A DNA stretch of 64,000 nucleotides from positions 1 to 64,000 of the forward strand of contig NZ_FWXS01000003.1 in assembly GCF_900176425.1 (NCBI RefSeq), read 5' to 3'. Both the position numbers and the translations under genes were made by a program. The stretch's first letter is position 1, and each line of letters begins with the position of its first letter. Shown here one piece after another: positions 44,021 to 53,661 of this stretch. The notes beneath the pieces are model-generated. The model did not search any database and was not told the origin of the DNA. It was given only the letters and a program-made list of their open reading frames with translations. Origin of the DNA: Moheibacter sediminis (GTDB lineage: Bacteria; Bacteroidota; Bacteroidia; Flavobacteriales; Weeksellaceae).

Positions 44021-45603
44021 TTTAACTTGAAAATAACAGTTGTATAATTCTCAAACAAAGATTTTTGTTTCAAAATAATTTCCGAATCTACATCATTCCA
44101 CTCGGAATTGAAGAATTTTTCTTTGGTAATGATATATGCGTCTGGGTTTTCCTGAAGGAATTTTAATGCAGTTGCTTTGTCATCTGAAAATGGAAAAGTG
44201 CGTTGGAAATTGAATAAAAATGCCGGGTCAAATCCTTTGTAAAGCATTGCTTTTCCTTTTGTATCAACTTTTTCTACGGCTAAACTGACCGGACTTTGTG
44301 CTGTTAATCTCGGATAAATGAATGAGAACAATTCCATGGTTAAGAACATGGAAGCGAGTCCCAATGAAATGATGCTTTCAAGGATTTTATTTTTTCTTAA
44401 ATAAATCAATGCCATGGTGCTTCCCAACGGTAAAATCAATAAAAGAAAACTGGAAAAACGCACGGAATACAATTGCGGTTCGGCGTAAGCTAAGGCGATA
44501 TATCCGCCAATCGGCATCAAAATCGTAATAACCAACAAAACCCAAAGACTGATTTTGTAGCCTTTGAGCGAAATAGATTTGTCGAGAATTCCATTGAGAT
44601 AAAAAGTAATTAAAACTGCTATGAATGGATATGAAGGCATCGGGTAATTGGGCAATTTAGTTCCCGAAATACTGAAAAATATAATGAATGCAGCAGAAAC
44701 CAAAAATGAAAACATGATGAAATCATTGGTATTTCTTTTTTTCCACGAATGAATAAATCCCTGAATGATGAAAAAGGAATAAGGCAATAATCCCAACAAA
44801 ACAAAAGCCCAAGTGATAAATGGTAATCCGCCATGTCCTTCCATTCCGCCTCCAAATCGATTTAAATTATGTTCGGAAAAGAAGCCTTCGGTAAATGCAC
44901 CACCGGTTGCTTTGTGAACCAAATAATACCAAGGGATACAGATGGCAAACGTGATCAATCCACCTAAAATGGGATGAAATTTTAGAATGGATTTTAATTT
45001 GAAATCTTTTTTGAAAATTAAAAATAAAACGATAATCAAACCGGGAAGAGCTATTGCGACAGGACCTTTGGCCAGTACGCCTAAACCCAGAGAAATATAG
45101 AAAAATAGCCAATTGCTTCTTTTTCTGTTTAAATAAAAATCAAAGAAATTAAACAACGCAAAACTCACAAAAAAGATGAGGTAAGGATCGGGCACAGCCA
45201 AATGAAATTCCTGCATGAAAAATATGGCGGAACAAAGGACAAACGTGGTGATCAATCCTAATTTTCTAGTCGTAAATTTTTTCGTAAAATGGTAAGTTGA
45301 AACAATGGTTAAAATTCCAAAAACTGCAGAGAAAAACCTCGCTGAAAATGCACTTACACCAAATAATTTGTAAGCAATCATCATAAACCAATAATGCAAA
45401 GCTGGCTTGTCAGTGCGCAATTCCTCATTGAAAGTAGGGACAATCCAGTTATTATTTACAAACATTTCGCGTGCCGCTTCAGCGTTTTTGGCTTCATCTA
45501 AAATGTAAACCGGGTGCCCGCCCAGATTGACAAAACACAGAAAACTTGCTGCAAACAAGATAAGGAAATAATAGAAATATTCGTTACGAAAATCGATGCT
45601 CAT
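44017..45603 (-). CDS. GT39/ArnT-like membrane glycosyltransferase
   Basis: A 528-aa protein with about 11-12 membrane segments. The first periplasmic loop carries the acidic motif ILDEAKNAEAAREMFVNNNW followed by RTDKPALHYWFMM, typical of PMT/ArnT-type enzymes that use polyprenyl-phosphate-linked sugars. A small periplasmic domain forms the C-terminus. Divergent from the GT2/flippase operon at 45,660; together they suggest transfer of a lipid-carried sugar to lipid A, protein or wall polymer. Confidence 0.87.
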   Translation of the reverse strand: MSIDFRNEYFYYFLILFAASFLCFVNLGGHPVYILDEAKNAEAAREMFVNNNWIVPTFNEELRTDKPALHYWFMMIAYKLFGVSAFSARFFSAVFGILTIVSTYHFTKKFTTRKLGLITTFVLCSAIFFMQEFHLAVPDPYLIFFVSFALFNFFDFYLNRKRSNWLFFYISLGLGVLAKGPVAIALPGLIIVLFLIFKKDFKLKSILKFHPILGGLITFAICIPWYYLVHKATGGAFTEGFFSEHNLNRFGGGMEGHGGLPFITWAFVLLGLLPYSFFIIQGFIHSWKKRNTNDFIMFSFLVSAAFIIFFSISGTKLPNYPMPSYPFIAVLITFYLNGILDKSISLKGYKISLWVLLVITILMPIGGYIALAYAEPQLYSVRFSSFLLLILPLGSTMALIYLRKNKILESIISLGLASMFLTMELFSFIYPRLTAQSPVSLAVEKVDTKGKAMLYKGFDPAFLFNFQRTFPFSDDKATALKFLQENPDAYIITKEKFFNSEWNDVDSEIILKQKSLFENYTTVIFKLK

Positions 45604-45659
45604 TCAATTTGTGTTATCTTCGCTGAAAGTTTGGCAATGCGCTAAATTAAACATTTAAA

Positions 45660-46646
45660 ATGATTCAAAATTCAATTTCCGAAAAGTTATCCATAGTCAT
45701 TCCGGTTTACAATGAAGAGGAAAACATAGCGCTTTTGGTGGGTAGAGTAGAAGGAGCTTTGCACAGCATTGATTATGAAATAATTCTTGTTGATGACGGT
45801 TCTACTGACAATACAAGGCAGGAAGTGAAGAAACTGAACAATCCCAATGTTGTATTGATTGAGTTAAAGAAAAATTACGGACAAAGTCTGGCTTTGGCCT
45901 CGGGGATTGATTATGCAACAGGTGATTACATCATCACGATGGATGGTGATTTGCAAAATGACCCTGACGATATTTTGATAATGCTTCATAAAGCAAAAAC
46001 GGAAGATTGGGATGTTGTGACGGGAATTCGCCAGAAACGACAAGACAATCTGGTCAGAACTTTTCCCTCTAAAATTGCCAATTGGATAATCAGAAAATCT
46101 ACACATTTGGACATCCAAGATCACGGTTGTGCGTTGAAAGTTTTCAATAAAGAAACTGCTAGAGAATTAAATCTTTATGGTGAAATGCACCGATACATCA
46201 CGCTGCTGGCATTTTTGAATGGAGCGAGAATCACGGAAGTAAAAGTAAAACACCATCAGCGTCAATTTGGAAAATCCAAATACGGATTGGGAAGAACGAC
46301 TAAAGTGATCAATGATTTGATTCTGCTTTTGTTTCAAAGGAAATATCTGCAAAAACCAATTCATCTATTTGGAAATATCGGTTTGCTTTCTTTTGTAACG
46401 GGAAGTATAATGCTGGTTTATCTTTTGATTTCCAAATTTGGATTTGGAGAAGACATTGGAAATCGTCCCTTATTAATTTTAGGAATACTGTTGATGTTTG
46501 TTGGGGTACAATTCTTTACAACCGGATTTATCATCGACCTACAGATGCGCACTTATTTTGAATCGCAGCAAAAAAAACCTTATAAAATCAGAAAAATTTT
46601 CATTGGTGAATCCGAAGTTAAAAAAGAGTTTACTTACCATCCTTAA
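45660..46646 (+). CDS. GT2 family polyprenyl-phosphate glycosyltransferase (GtrB/DPM1-like)
   Basis: A 328-aa protein. Catalytic domain: LSIVIPVYNEEENIALLVGR, ILVDDGSTDNTR, GDYIITMDGDLQNDPDD and the HHQRQFGKSKYGLGR loop. Two C-terminal membrane segments follow (LFGNIGLLSFVTGSIMLVYL and a second). Makes sugar-phosphate-polyprenol from a nucleotide sugar. Overlaps the following flippase-like gene by about 40 bp. Confidence 0.9.
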   Translation: MIQNSISEKLSIVIPVYNEEENIALLVGRVEGALHSIDYEIILVDDGSTDNTRQEVKKLNNPNVVLIELKKNYGQSLALASGIDYATGDYIITMDGDLQNDPDDILIMLHKAKTEDWDVVTGIRQKRQDNLVRTFPSKIANWIIRKSTHLDIQDHGCALKVFNKETARELNLYGEMHRYITLLAFLNGARITEVKVKHHQRQFGKSKYGLGRTTKVINDLILLLFQRKYLQKPIHLFGNIGLLSFVTGSIMLVYLLISKFGFGEDIGNRPLLILGILLMFVGVQFFTTGFIIDLQMRTYFESQQKKPYKIRKIFIGESEVKKEFTYHP

Positions 46647-47481
46647 AATTGGTGTGAGCCTTGGTTTGATGGCTTGGGTGCTTCAAAGGCTAGATTGGGA
46701 ACACATCGGTGAAATATTTCAGGAAGTCAATATTTTCTTCTTTGGTTTATCTGTTGTTTTTTACATCGCTTCGCAATTGGTTTCAGTAGCCAGATTCAAC
46801 TTGTTTATCCGAAAAATAGGCATCAGAATTTCATTTTGGACCAATTCAAAATTGTATTTATTAGGAATGTTCTACAATTTTTTCATTCCGGGTGGAATTG
46901 GCGGAGACGCGTATAAAGCCTATGTGCTGAGTAAGGCTTATAAAAAATCTCTGAAATCTTTAGGTAAAATTGTTTTTTTAGACAGATTCATTGGACTGGT
47001 CGCAATCGGATTTACGGTTTGTATCTTGTTGGTTTTTATTGAAATTCCTTATTCCGATTATCTGAAATGGATTGTAATTCTAGTTGGATTGATAGGAGTT
47101 GTAATTGTTTTAAGGCTTGCCAATCGATTTTTTCATACACACAAAAAGCGAATTTATTGGGGTTTTCTGTATTCAATTCTTATTCAGGGGTTGCAATTGT
47201 TAAGTGTTTGGTGCATCATGCAGTCATTTGCGGTTGATGGAAATACAGTTATTTATCTGACGATGTTTTTAATTTCAAGCGTACTAGGCATAGTTTCTTT
47301 TGCAGGATTGGGGATTCGCGAAGCTGTTTTTTACTACGGAGCACATTGGTTTAATTTTAATGAAAATACTTCAACAATCATTGCACTTTCATTTTCATTG
47401 ATGACAGCCGCCATTTCTTTTTTAGGAATAATTTTCATTTTTAAGAAAATCCAGTTCCAAAATTCATCAAAACCAAACTGA
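46606..47481 (+). CDS. Flippase-like / lysylphosphatidylglycerol synthase TM-region protein
   Basis: A protein of about 291 aa with roughly eight membrane segments (AglD/UPF0104 type). Key segments: LYLLGMFYNFFIPGGIGGDA, KIVFLDRFIGL and GIVSFAGLGIREAVFYYGA. The open frame extends back to a TTG at 46,498, but that would overlap the GT2 gene by 149 bp; GTG at 46,606 or TTG at 46,603 gives a modest overlap and a normal first helix. The exact start is uncertain. Likely moves or modifies a lipid-linked intermediate made by the GT2. Confidence 0.82.
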   Translation: MNPKLKKSLLTILKIGVSLGLMAWVLQRLDWEHIGEIFQEVNIFFFGLSVVFYIASQLVSVARFNLFIRKIGIRISFWTNSKLYLLGMFYNFFIPGGIGGDAYKAYVLSKAYKKSLKSLGKIVFLDRFIGLVAIGFTVCILLVFIEIPYSDYLKWIVILVGLIGVVIVLRLANRFFHTHKKRIYWGFLYSILIQGLQLLSVWCIMQSFAVDGNTVIYLTMFLISSVLGIVSFAGLGIREAVFYYGAHWFNFNENTSTIIALSFSLMTAAISFLGIIFIFKKIQFQNSSKPN

Positions 47482-47614
47482 TTTTTTCACTTTTTTTGTT
47501 AAAATTAAATTACTGATTTTCAATAGAATTAAATTGAATTCAAATGTTAAAGGAATCAATGTATGTTTCCTTTGGCATAGTTTCTGTCTAATTGAAGTTG
47601 TTAACAGAAAAAAA

Positions 47615-48205
47615 ATGAATATGAAAAAGTTAGTATTGTTATCAGCAATTGTATTAGGAGGACTTAGTATTTCCAATGCACAAGTAGATGTAACGACTCC
47701 ACAAACTTCAGCTGAGGTTGGGAGCACCCCGGTTCAAAAAGGAAACTGGATGGTCGGTGGTAGCGTCGGTTCGGCGGGTTACAGTTTTGAATCAGAAGCC
47801 TTCAGTTTAAATTTAGCGCCTAAAGCAGGTTATTTCTTAAGTGATGGATTTGCAGTAGGTATAGGTCTGAATGCAGGTGTAGTTGCCGCAAGTGACAGAA
47901 AGCCGACGTGGCAATATGGTGTTATGCCTTTTGCGAGATATTATTTTCCTGAAGGAGCAAGCTCTACAGGACGTTTCTTTGGAGAAGGTAGCGTAGGTAT
48001 CAGTGGAGAAGCTTATGAAGGAGAAAGCGAAACAAGTTTTGCTTTTGGTGTAAATGCAGGTTATGCGCATTTCATCTCTCAGACAGTGGCTTTGGAAGGA
48101 ACAGTTGGGTACAATTATAGTAAAGCGAATGTAACGGGAGCTGAGGCGCAGAGCGGATTAGGATTTGCAGTAGGGTTCCAGATTTACTTGCCGGGTAACA
48201 GATAA
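47615..48205 (+). CDS. Outer-membrane beta-barrel protein (OmpX/OprF-barrel type)
   Basis: A 196-aa protein starting at the ATG at 47,615 (or 47,621, MKKLVLL). Signal peptide ends SISNAQ. About eight amphipathic strands (GNWMVGGSVGSAGYSF, GYFLSDGFAVGIGLNAGVV, SGLGFAVGFQIYLPGNR). A small porin-like barrel of unknown ligand. Followed by a terminator. Confidence 0.82.
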   Translation: MNMKKLVLLSAIVLGGLSISNAQVDVTTPQTSAEVGSTPVQKGNWMVGGSVGSAGYSFESEAFSLNLAPKAGYFLSDGFAVGIGLNAGVVAASDRKPTWQYGVMPFARYYFPEGASSTGRFFGEGSVGISGEAYEGESETSFAFGVNAGYAHFISQTVALEGTVGYNYSKANVTGAEAQSGLGFAVGFQIYLPGNR

Positions 48206-48228
48206 TTACCACTACATATAACTATTTT

Positions 48229-48262
48229 AAAAGCATTTGAATTGAAAAATTCAAGTGCTTTT
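48229..48262 (+). terminator. Terminator after the beta-barrel gene
   Basis: AAAAGCATTTGAATT / AATTCAAGTGCTTTT hairpin (one G:T pair) followed by a T-run. Confidence 0.82.
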
Positions 48263-48470
48263 TTATTTTTTATAAATTTTTTCAAAAAAATGACGCAACC
48301 TTTTTGAAACTCTTTCGTCTAAGGTATAGAAACAAAAATTTCCATAAGAGTGGATAATTGTTTTGATTAGTTTTTTCGCTTTTTGCTACCCTTTATTGGA
48401 AAGTTGCTCTGCCATCAAACTGGAGCAACTTTTTTTATTTTTATTCCAAAATCTTTCCCACATTTGCTCC

Positions 48471-49364
48471 ATGAAAATCCTTTCAAATAAATGGGCGCTT
48501 CTCGCAATTTTATCCCTTACATGGGGCAGTTCATTCATCCTCATTAAACAGAGTATTGCAGTTTATGACCCGATGCAAGTCGGAGCGCTGAGGCTGTCAA
48601 TCGCGGGATTGGCATTGGTATTTTTTGGAGTTCAGAATTTCAAGCATATCCCTAAAAAATTATTTCCATGGGTAATTGTCGGTGGATGTTTAGGGAATTT
48701 CATCCCGATGTTTTTATTTCCACTGGCACAGGAAAAAGTGAGCAGTTCGATGGCGGGAATCTTGGATTCACTCGTGCCGATTTTCATTTTACTTTTCGGA
48801 TTTTTATTTTTTGGAATGAAAAGCAAATGGACACAAATCATAGGTGCCTTGGTCGGATTTGCCGGAGCGGCAATTTTGATGAGTGATGACGGTAACGGCG
48901 GGAAAAGTGATTTGTTCAATTCAATGTTAATCGTTTTGGCAACTGCTTTTTATGGAATGAATGGGTTGATCATCAGTAAATATCTGTCAGGAATTCAATC
49001 ATTCAAATTATCATCTGTAATTTTTACAATTTGGTTTGGGCCGGCATTGATAATTTTAGGTTTGACAGGATTTTTCAATGAATTCCAAGGGACAACTGAA
49101 CAATGGAAAGGACTGGGATACGTCACCATTCTAGGATTGATTGGTACAGCAACTGCGATGATTTTATTCTATAAATTAATCCAACAAACATCTGCTATTT
49201 TTGCTTCGGTTGTGACTTATTTAATGCCGATTGTAGCAGTCATTTGGGGAATTATAGATGGTGAAAAACTTACAATTATCCATGCACTGGGCGGAGTTTT
49301 GATTCTTGCAGGCGTTTATTTAATTCAAATGAATTCTAAAAAAGTAAAAAAAGAATTGGATTAA
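48471..49364 (+). CDS. EamA/DMT family transporter
   Basis: A 297-aa protein with ten predicted membrane segments in two EamA repeats (ILSLTWGSSFILIKQSIAVY; SAIFASVVTYLMPIVAVIWG). The ATG at 48,471 is chosen; the open frame extends 36 codons upstream without a start-like context. Probable metabolite exporter of the inner membrane; substrate unknown. Confidence 0.88.
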   Translation: MKILSNKWALLAILSLTWGSSFILIKQSIAVYDPMQVGALRLSIAGLALVFFGVQNFKHIPKKLFPWVIVGGCLGNFIPMFLFPLAQEKVSSSMAGILDSLVPIFILLFGFLFFGMKSKWTQIIGALVGFAGAAILMSDDGNGGKSDLFNSMLIVLATAFYGMNGLIISKYLSGIQSFKLSSVIFTIWFGPALIILGLTGFFNEFQGTTEQWKGLGYVTILGLIGTATAMILFYKLIQQTSAIFASVVTYLMPIVAVIWGIIDGEKLTIIHALGGVLILAGVYLIQMNSKKVKKELD

Positions 49365-49375
49365 TTCTAATAAAA

Positions 49376-49403
49376 AAATCCTTATCTTATGAGATAAGGA
49401 TTT
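49376..49403. terminator. Bidirectional terminator
   Basis: Perfect 12-bp stem AAATCCTTATCT / AGATAAGGATTT with a TATG loop between the convergent EamA and PfkB-type genes. Confidence 0.85.
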
Positions 49404-49429
49404 CATATTTTAAAAACGTTTATTCATTT

Positions 49430-50353
49430 TTAATCCAATTCAATATCGAAATTTGTCAAAGATTTAAATACCTCTAAGCGGTCATTTAATTCTTCTTCAG
49501 TTAATTCAGCAATTCTATCCGTTCCGAATTTTTCCACTGTAAACGAAGCCAGCGCACTTCCGTAAATGATAGCGCGTTTCATATTATCGAACGAGTAGTT
49601 TCTCGTTTTGGCCAAATATCCTGAAAAACCTCCTGCGAAAGTATCGCCTGCTCCAGTTGGGTCAAATACATCTTCCAAAGGCAATGCCGGAGCGAAAAAC
49701 ACATTCTTATCCTGGAATAACAAAGCTCCGTGCTCACCTTTTTTGATGATTAATGTTTTCGGGCCCAATTCCATGATTTTCTTCGAAGCTTTTACCAGAC
49801 TGTATTCTTTGCTCATCTGGCGAGCTTCCTCATCATTGATGGTCAAAACATCAACGTTTTTCAACACGTCCATCAGTTCGTCCCAAGTCAAATCCATCCA
49901 GAAATTCATAGTATCTAAAATTACCAGTTTCGGACGTTCTTCCAATTGTTCCAAAACAGCTTTCTGAACCAATGGATGTAAATTTCCTAACATCAAAACC
50001 TCAGGTTTTTTCCATTCCGCCGGAACTACAGGATTGAAATTTTCCAATACATTTAGCTCAGTAGCCAAAGTATCACGGGAATTCATATCGTTGTGGTAAC
50101 GACCTGCCCAAAAGAAAGTTTTTCCTTCCTCGATTTTCTCGATTCCGGAAATGTCAATTCCTTTATCTGTAAGCAGATCCAAATGTTCTTGCGGAAAATC
50201 GCCTCCGATAACAGAAACCAATCCGGTTCTCACATCCAGCATCGAAGATGCCAAACCAATGAAGGTGGCAGCTCCACCAAGAATTTTATCACTTTTTCCG
50301 AAAGGAGTTTCGATTTGGTCAAATGCAACGGTACCAACTACTAATAGGCTCAT
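49430..50353 (-). CDS. PfkB family carbohydrate/nucleoside kinase
   Basis: A 307-aa ribokinase-fold protein. N-terminal substrate region (GTVAFDQIETPFG, LGGAATFIGLASS) and the C-terminal ATP/catalytic signature DPTGAGDTFAGGFSGYLA with the base Asp. Phosphorylates a sugar or nucleoside; the exact substrate is not clear. TATCTTTG stands upstream as a -7 box. Confidence 0.88.
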   Translation of the reverse strand: MSLLVVGTVAFDQIETPFGKSDKILGGAATFIGLASSMLDVRTGLVSVIGGDFPQEHLDLLTDKGIDISGIEKIEEGKTFFWAGRYHNDMNSRDTLATELNVLENFNPVVPAEWKKPEVLMLGNLHPLVQKAVLEQLEERPKLVILDTMNFWMDLTWDELMDVLKNVDVLTINDEEARQMSKEYSLVKASKKIMELGPKTLIIKKGEHGALLFQDKNVFFAPALPLEDVFDPTGAGDTFAGGFSGYLAKTRNYSFDNMKRAIIYGSALASFTVEKFGTDRIAELTEEELNDRLEVFKSLTNFDIELD

Positions 50354-50373
50354 TCTGATTTTTTAATTTTGGG

Positions 50374-50381
50374 CAAAGATA
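50374..50381 (-). promoter_or_regulatory. -7 promoter box for the PfkB-type kinase
   Basis: TATCTTTG on the minus strand, 20 bases before the ATG; matches TAnnTTTG. No obvious -33 TTG at 19 bp. Confidence 0.5.
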
Positions 50382-50432
50382 ACAAATTTGCGGGATGCTG
50401 TAAGTTGGAAGCTGGATGTCTATATATTCTTG

Positions 50433-50564
50433 TCAAATTTGTCTTCTTAATGCGATTAAAGAATTGATTAATTCATAATGAAATTTATACAAATGTTGAA
50501 ATTCTTCTTCATTTTTCTGTTTTTTTGCCTTGTATAAATGACTTCCAGGAACCGCAACCAGCAT
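50433..50564 (-). other. Possible 43-codon ORF or gene remnant
   Basis: A short frame directly after the flavoprotein gene: MLVAVPGSHLYKAKKQKNEE, then FQHLYKFHYELINSLIAL and a stop. The amphipathic, charged composition is protein-like, but no family is recognised. It could be the end of a decayed helical-bundle gene. Confidence 0.2.
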
Positions 50565-50573
50565 CCGGCAAAA

Positions 50574-51626
50574 TCAATCTATTGATTTTACCACCGCTTT
50601 TTCCGCTTCTTTTCTCGTTCCGTCAAATCCATCTACGCCTGAAACAGTTGTATATTTCAAGATATATTTTTTTCCGGGATTGATTCTTTGGTAAACGCTC
50701 TGGCACATCATCGTTGCTTCGTGAAATCCGCAAAGGATCAATTTCAATTTTCCAGGATAGGTATTGATGTCGCCGATGGCGTAAATTCCATCAATATTGG
50801 TTTGATAATCCAAAGCATTGTTTACTTTGATGGCATTTTTTTCTATTTCCAATCCCCAATTTGCAATCGGACCTAATTTTGGTGAAAGTCCAAACAATGG
50901 GATGAAGTAATCAGTTTCGAAAATCTGCTTCTCTCCTTCTTTTTCAATCGTAATTGCAGTCAATTTATCATCGCCATGCAATTCTGTAATTTCTGCTGGC
51001 GTAATTAAATTAATTTTTCCTAAATGTTTCAATTCCTGTACTTTTTCAACCGAATCCAATGCACCTCTGAACTCATTTCTTCTGTGAACCAAAGTCACTT
51101 CCGAAGCTACTTCAGCTAAAAATATACTCCAATCTAAAGCAGAATCCCCACCGCCCGCAATCACGATTCGCTTGTCACGGAATTGTTCAGGATTTTTCAC
51201 GAAATATTCGATTCCATTTTCTTCGAATTTGGAAATGTTTTCTAATTCAGGCTTTCTCGGTTCAAAACTTCCTAATCCACCTGCGATTGCGATGGCTTTT
51301 GCTTGGTGCTGCGTTCCTCTGTTGGTCGTCACGATAAATGAACCATCTTCTTGTTTTTCAATGGTATCAGCAACTTCGTTAAGGGTAAATCCGGGTTCAA
51401 ATTGTTTGATTTGTTCCATCAAATTATCTACCAATTCACCCGCCATCACGCTTGGGTAACCCGGAATGTCAAAAATTGGTTTTTTTGGGTATAATTCTGC
51501 CAATTGTCCGCCGGGTTGTGGCAATGCATCAATAATATGGCAACGCAATTTGAGCAAGCCTGCTTCAAAAACGGTGAAAAGTCCGGTCGGTCCGGCTCCG
51601 ATGATTAATATATCTGTTTGAATCAT
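50574..51626 (-). CDS. Ferredoxin/flavodoxin-NADP+ reductase, thioredoxin-reductase-like type
   Basis: A 350-aa two-dinucleotide-domain flavoprotein. FAD site ILIIGAGPTGLFTVFEAG, PGGQLAELYPKK, NADPH site RIVIAGGGDSALDWSIFLAE with LVHRRNEFRG, and C-terminal GIYAIGDINTYPGKLKLILC. It lacks the CxxC of thioredoxin reductase, which assigns it to the YumC-like ferredoxin-NADP reductases. Supplies reduced ferredoxin or flavodoxin. A -7 box TACTTTTG lies upstream. Confidence 0.9.
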   Translation of the reverse strand: MIQTDILIIGAGPTGLFTVFEAGLLKLRCHIIDALPQPGGQLAELYPKKPIFDIPGYPSVMAGELVDNLMEQIKQFEPGFTLNEVADTIEKQEDGSFIVTTNRGTQHQAKAIAIAGGLGSFEPRKPELENISKFEENGIEYFVKNPEQFRDKRIVIAGGGDSALDWSIFLAEVASEVTLVHRRNEFRGALDSVEKVQELKHLGKINLITPAEITELHGDDKLTAITIEKEGEKQIFETDYFIPLFGLSPKLGPIANWGLEIEKNAIKVNNALDYQTNIDGIYAIGDINTYPGKLKLILCGFHEATMMCQSVYQRINPGKKYILKYTTVSGVDGFDGTRKEAEKAVVKSID

Positions 51627-51670
51627 TTTAATAGTATGAATTTGAGTGAATTAAAAATTAATTCATCCTG

Positions 51671-51678
51671 CAAAAGTA
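51671..51678 (-). promoter_or_regulatory. -7 promoter box for the ferredoxin-NADP reductase
   Basis: TACTTTTG on the minus strand, about 45 bases before the ATG. Confidence 0.5.
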
Positions 51679-51722
51679 CGATTCAATCGGGAACTAATCT
51701 GTGATTTGTATCAGTTCGGGTT

Positions 51723-52901
51723 TTAACTCAGCAATTCTTTGATTCTGCGCATTGCTTCGGTCAAATTTTCTTCTGAAGCGGCATACGAAAATCTCAAACA
51801 ATTGTCAATCCCAAATGCACTTCCGGGAACCGTTGCTACGAATGCTTTGTCCAAAATTAAATTTGCCAAATCATCAGAATTATTGATGGTCACTCCATGA
51901 AAAGTTTTCCCAAATAGTTCAGAAATATCAGGAAAAATATAGAATGCACCTTTGGGTTCGCTTACTTTGAAGCCCGGAATTTCTTTTGCCAAATTCATCA
52001 TGAGTTCACGACGTTTTGCAAATGCTTCAATCATATAATGTGTTTCTGAAGGATCGGTATTCAATGCGGTAATGGCAGCGCGTTGCGCTATGGAATTCGC
52101 GCCGGAGGTAACCTGACTTTGCAAAGTGTCACAAGCTTTGGCAATCCACTGCGGTGCACCGATGTAGCCGATTCTCCAGCCTGTCATTGCATACGCTTTT
52201 GACAACCCGTTGATGGTAACAGTGCGGTCATACGCTTCCGGAAAAGTTGCAATGCTTACAGGTTTTTCTCCGTAAACGATGTGTTCGTAGATTTCATCTG
52301 AAATGACAATTAAATCATGTTTTTCGACCAATTTTGCTATTGCCTTCAATTCATCATAATTATAAACACTTCCGCTTGGATTACAAGGTGAACTGTAAAT
52401 GATGGCTTTGGTTTTGGGTGTAATTGCTTTTTCAATCATTTCAGCCGAAGCTTTGAAATCATTTTCAATCGAAGTTTCCACAAAAACAGGTTTTCCACCT
52501 GCCAATTCCACAATGTCAGCATAGGTAACCCAATACGGAATTGGGATAATCACTTCATCACCTTCATCAATAATTACTTGAAAAGCATTGTAAATCGATT
52601 GTTTCGCACCAGTCGAAACTACAATTTGTGAAGGTTTATAATCTAAATTGTTATCTCTTTTGAATTTATGAACGATGGCGTCTTTCAACTCAGGGTAACC
52701 GGAAATAGGTGGATAGTGAGAGTAATTTTCATCAATCGCTTTTTTGGCGGCTTCTTTTACGAAATCAGGCGTGTCAAAGTCCGGCTCGCCGATGCTTAAA
52801 CTGATGACATCATTTCCTTGTTGCTTTAATTCCCTTGCCTTTTGCGTCATAGCAATCGTCGCGGGTGGCTGCAATTTTTGTAATCTGGTTGAAAGTAACA
52901 T
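51723..52901 (-). CDS. Class I PLP-dependent aminotransferase (aspartate aminotransferase type)
   Basis: A 392-aa fold-type I enzyme. [29 protein letters not shown] and [12 protein letters not shown] are present. The PLP Lys is Lys235 in [16 protein letters not shown], and the C-terminal Arg is in [14 protein letters not shown]. It matches the 1-beta subgroup of bacterial aspartate aminotransferases. Divergent from tpx. Confidence 0.93.
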   Translation of the reverse strand: MLLSTRLQKLQPPATIAMTQKARELKQQGNDVISLSIGEPDFDTPDFVKEAAKKAIDENYSHYPPISGYPELKDAIVHKFKRDNNLDYKPSQIVVSTGAKQSIYNAFQVIIDEGDEVIIPIPYWVTYADIVELAGGKPVFVETSIENDFKASAEMIEKAITPKTKAIIYSSPCNPSGSVYNYDELKAIAKLVEKHDLIVISDEIYEHIVYGEKPVSIATFPEAYDRTVTINGLSKAYAMTGWRIGYIGAPQWIAKACDTLQSQVTSGANSIAQRAAITALNTDPSETHYMIEAFAKRRELMMNLAKEIPGFKVSEPKGAFYIFPDISELFGKTFHGVTINNSDDLANLILDKAFVATVPGSAFGIDNCLRFSYAASEENLTEAMRRIKELLS

Positions 52902-53005
52902 ACTTTTCTTTGTTTGTTTTGCGGTGCGAAGATAAATATTTTTTGCCGGAAGTCCGAAGCTGGATGATAGAAGTAAAAAATGCTGTAAATTGCAAAGAAA
53001 AAAAT

Positions 53006-53506
53006 ATGGCAGATATTACATTAAAGGGGAACCCGATTCATACACAAGGGAATTTACCTTCTGTGGGTGCAAAAGCGCCTGATTTTAAATTGACAGCAGT
53101 TGATTTGTCAGAGAAATCAATTTCAGATTTTAAAGGAAAAAAAGTGGTTTTGAATATATTTCCAAGTGTAGATACGGGAACTTGTGCGGCTTCTGTTAGA
53201 AAATTTAATGCGGAAGCATCTGGATTGGAAAACACAGTTGTGTTGTGCATTTCGAGAGATTTGCCTTTTGCGCAGAGCAGATTTTGTGCAGCGGAAGGAT
53301 TGGAAAATGTAGTGTCATTGTCAGAATTCAAAGACAATAATTTTTCTGATGCCTACCAATTGAAAATCATGGATGGCCCGCTGGCAGGATTGATGAGCCG
53401 TGCAGTGGTGGTTATCAATGAAGAAGGAAATGTAGTTTACACGGAACAAGTTCCTGAAATTGTTGACGAACCCAATTATGAAAATGCTTTGGCAGTTTTG
53501 AATTAG
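53006..53506 (+). CDS. tpx: Thiol peroxidase
   Basis: A 166-aa peroxiredoxin (Tpx class) from the ATG at 53,006. Peroxidatic Cys60 in [19 protein letters not shown] and resolving Cys94 in [10 protein letters not shown], the pair that forms the disulfide. Reduces hydrogen and alkyl peroxides using thioredoxin. No signal peptide, so cytoplasmic. Followed by a terminator. Confidence 0.96.
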   Translation: MADITLKGNPIHTQGNLPSVGAKAPDFKLTAVDLSEKSISDFKGKKVVLNIFPSVDTGTCAASVRKFNAEASGLENTVVLCISRDLPFAQSRFCAAEGLENVVSLSEFKDNNFSDAYQLKIMDGPLAGLMSRAVVVINEEGNVVYTEQVPEIVDEPNYENALAVLN

Positions 53507-53530
53507 AATTAAATTTTTCCATAAAAGAAT

Positions 53531-53562
53531 AAAATCCTAAACGTTAAGTTTGGGATTTTTTT
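53531..53562 (+). terminator. Terminator after tpx
   Basis: AAAATCCTAAAC / GTTTGGGATTTT stem with a GTTAA loop and a T-run. Confidence 0.82.
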
Positions 53563-53594
53563 ATTGATGATGACAAAGGTTAGGTGGTTTTTCA

Positions 53595-53624
53595 TTGTGC
53601 TGTGATTTAGTTCTGATAAATTTG
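53595..53624 (+). promoter_or_regulatory. Promoter of the FG-GAP T9SS protein (TTG-N19-TAAATTTG)
   Basis: TTG at 53,595 and TAAATTTG at 53,617 are separated by exactly 19 bases, the Bacteroidota consensus spacing; the start codon follows 37 bases later. Confidence 0.75.
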
Positions 53625-53661
53625 CATTTAATTTAGACTAAATAAAAATAAAAAGCAAAAA

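Noticed and set aside
46498..46605. Long N-terminal extension of the flippase-like protein
   Set aside because: It overlaps the GT2 gene by 149 bp and adds a polar stretch unlike the family's N-terminus.
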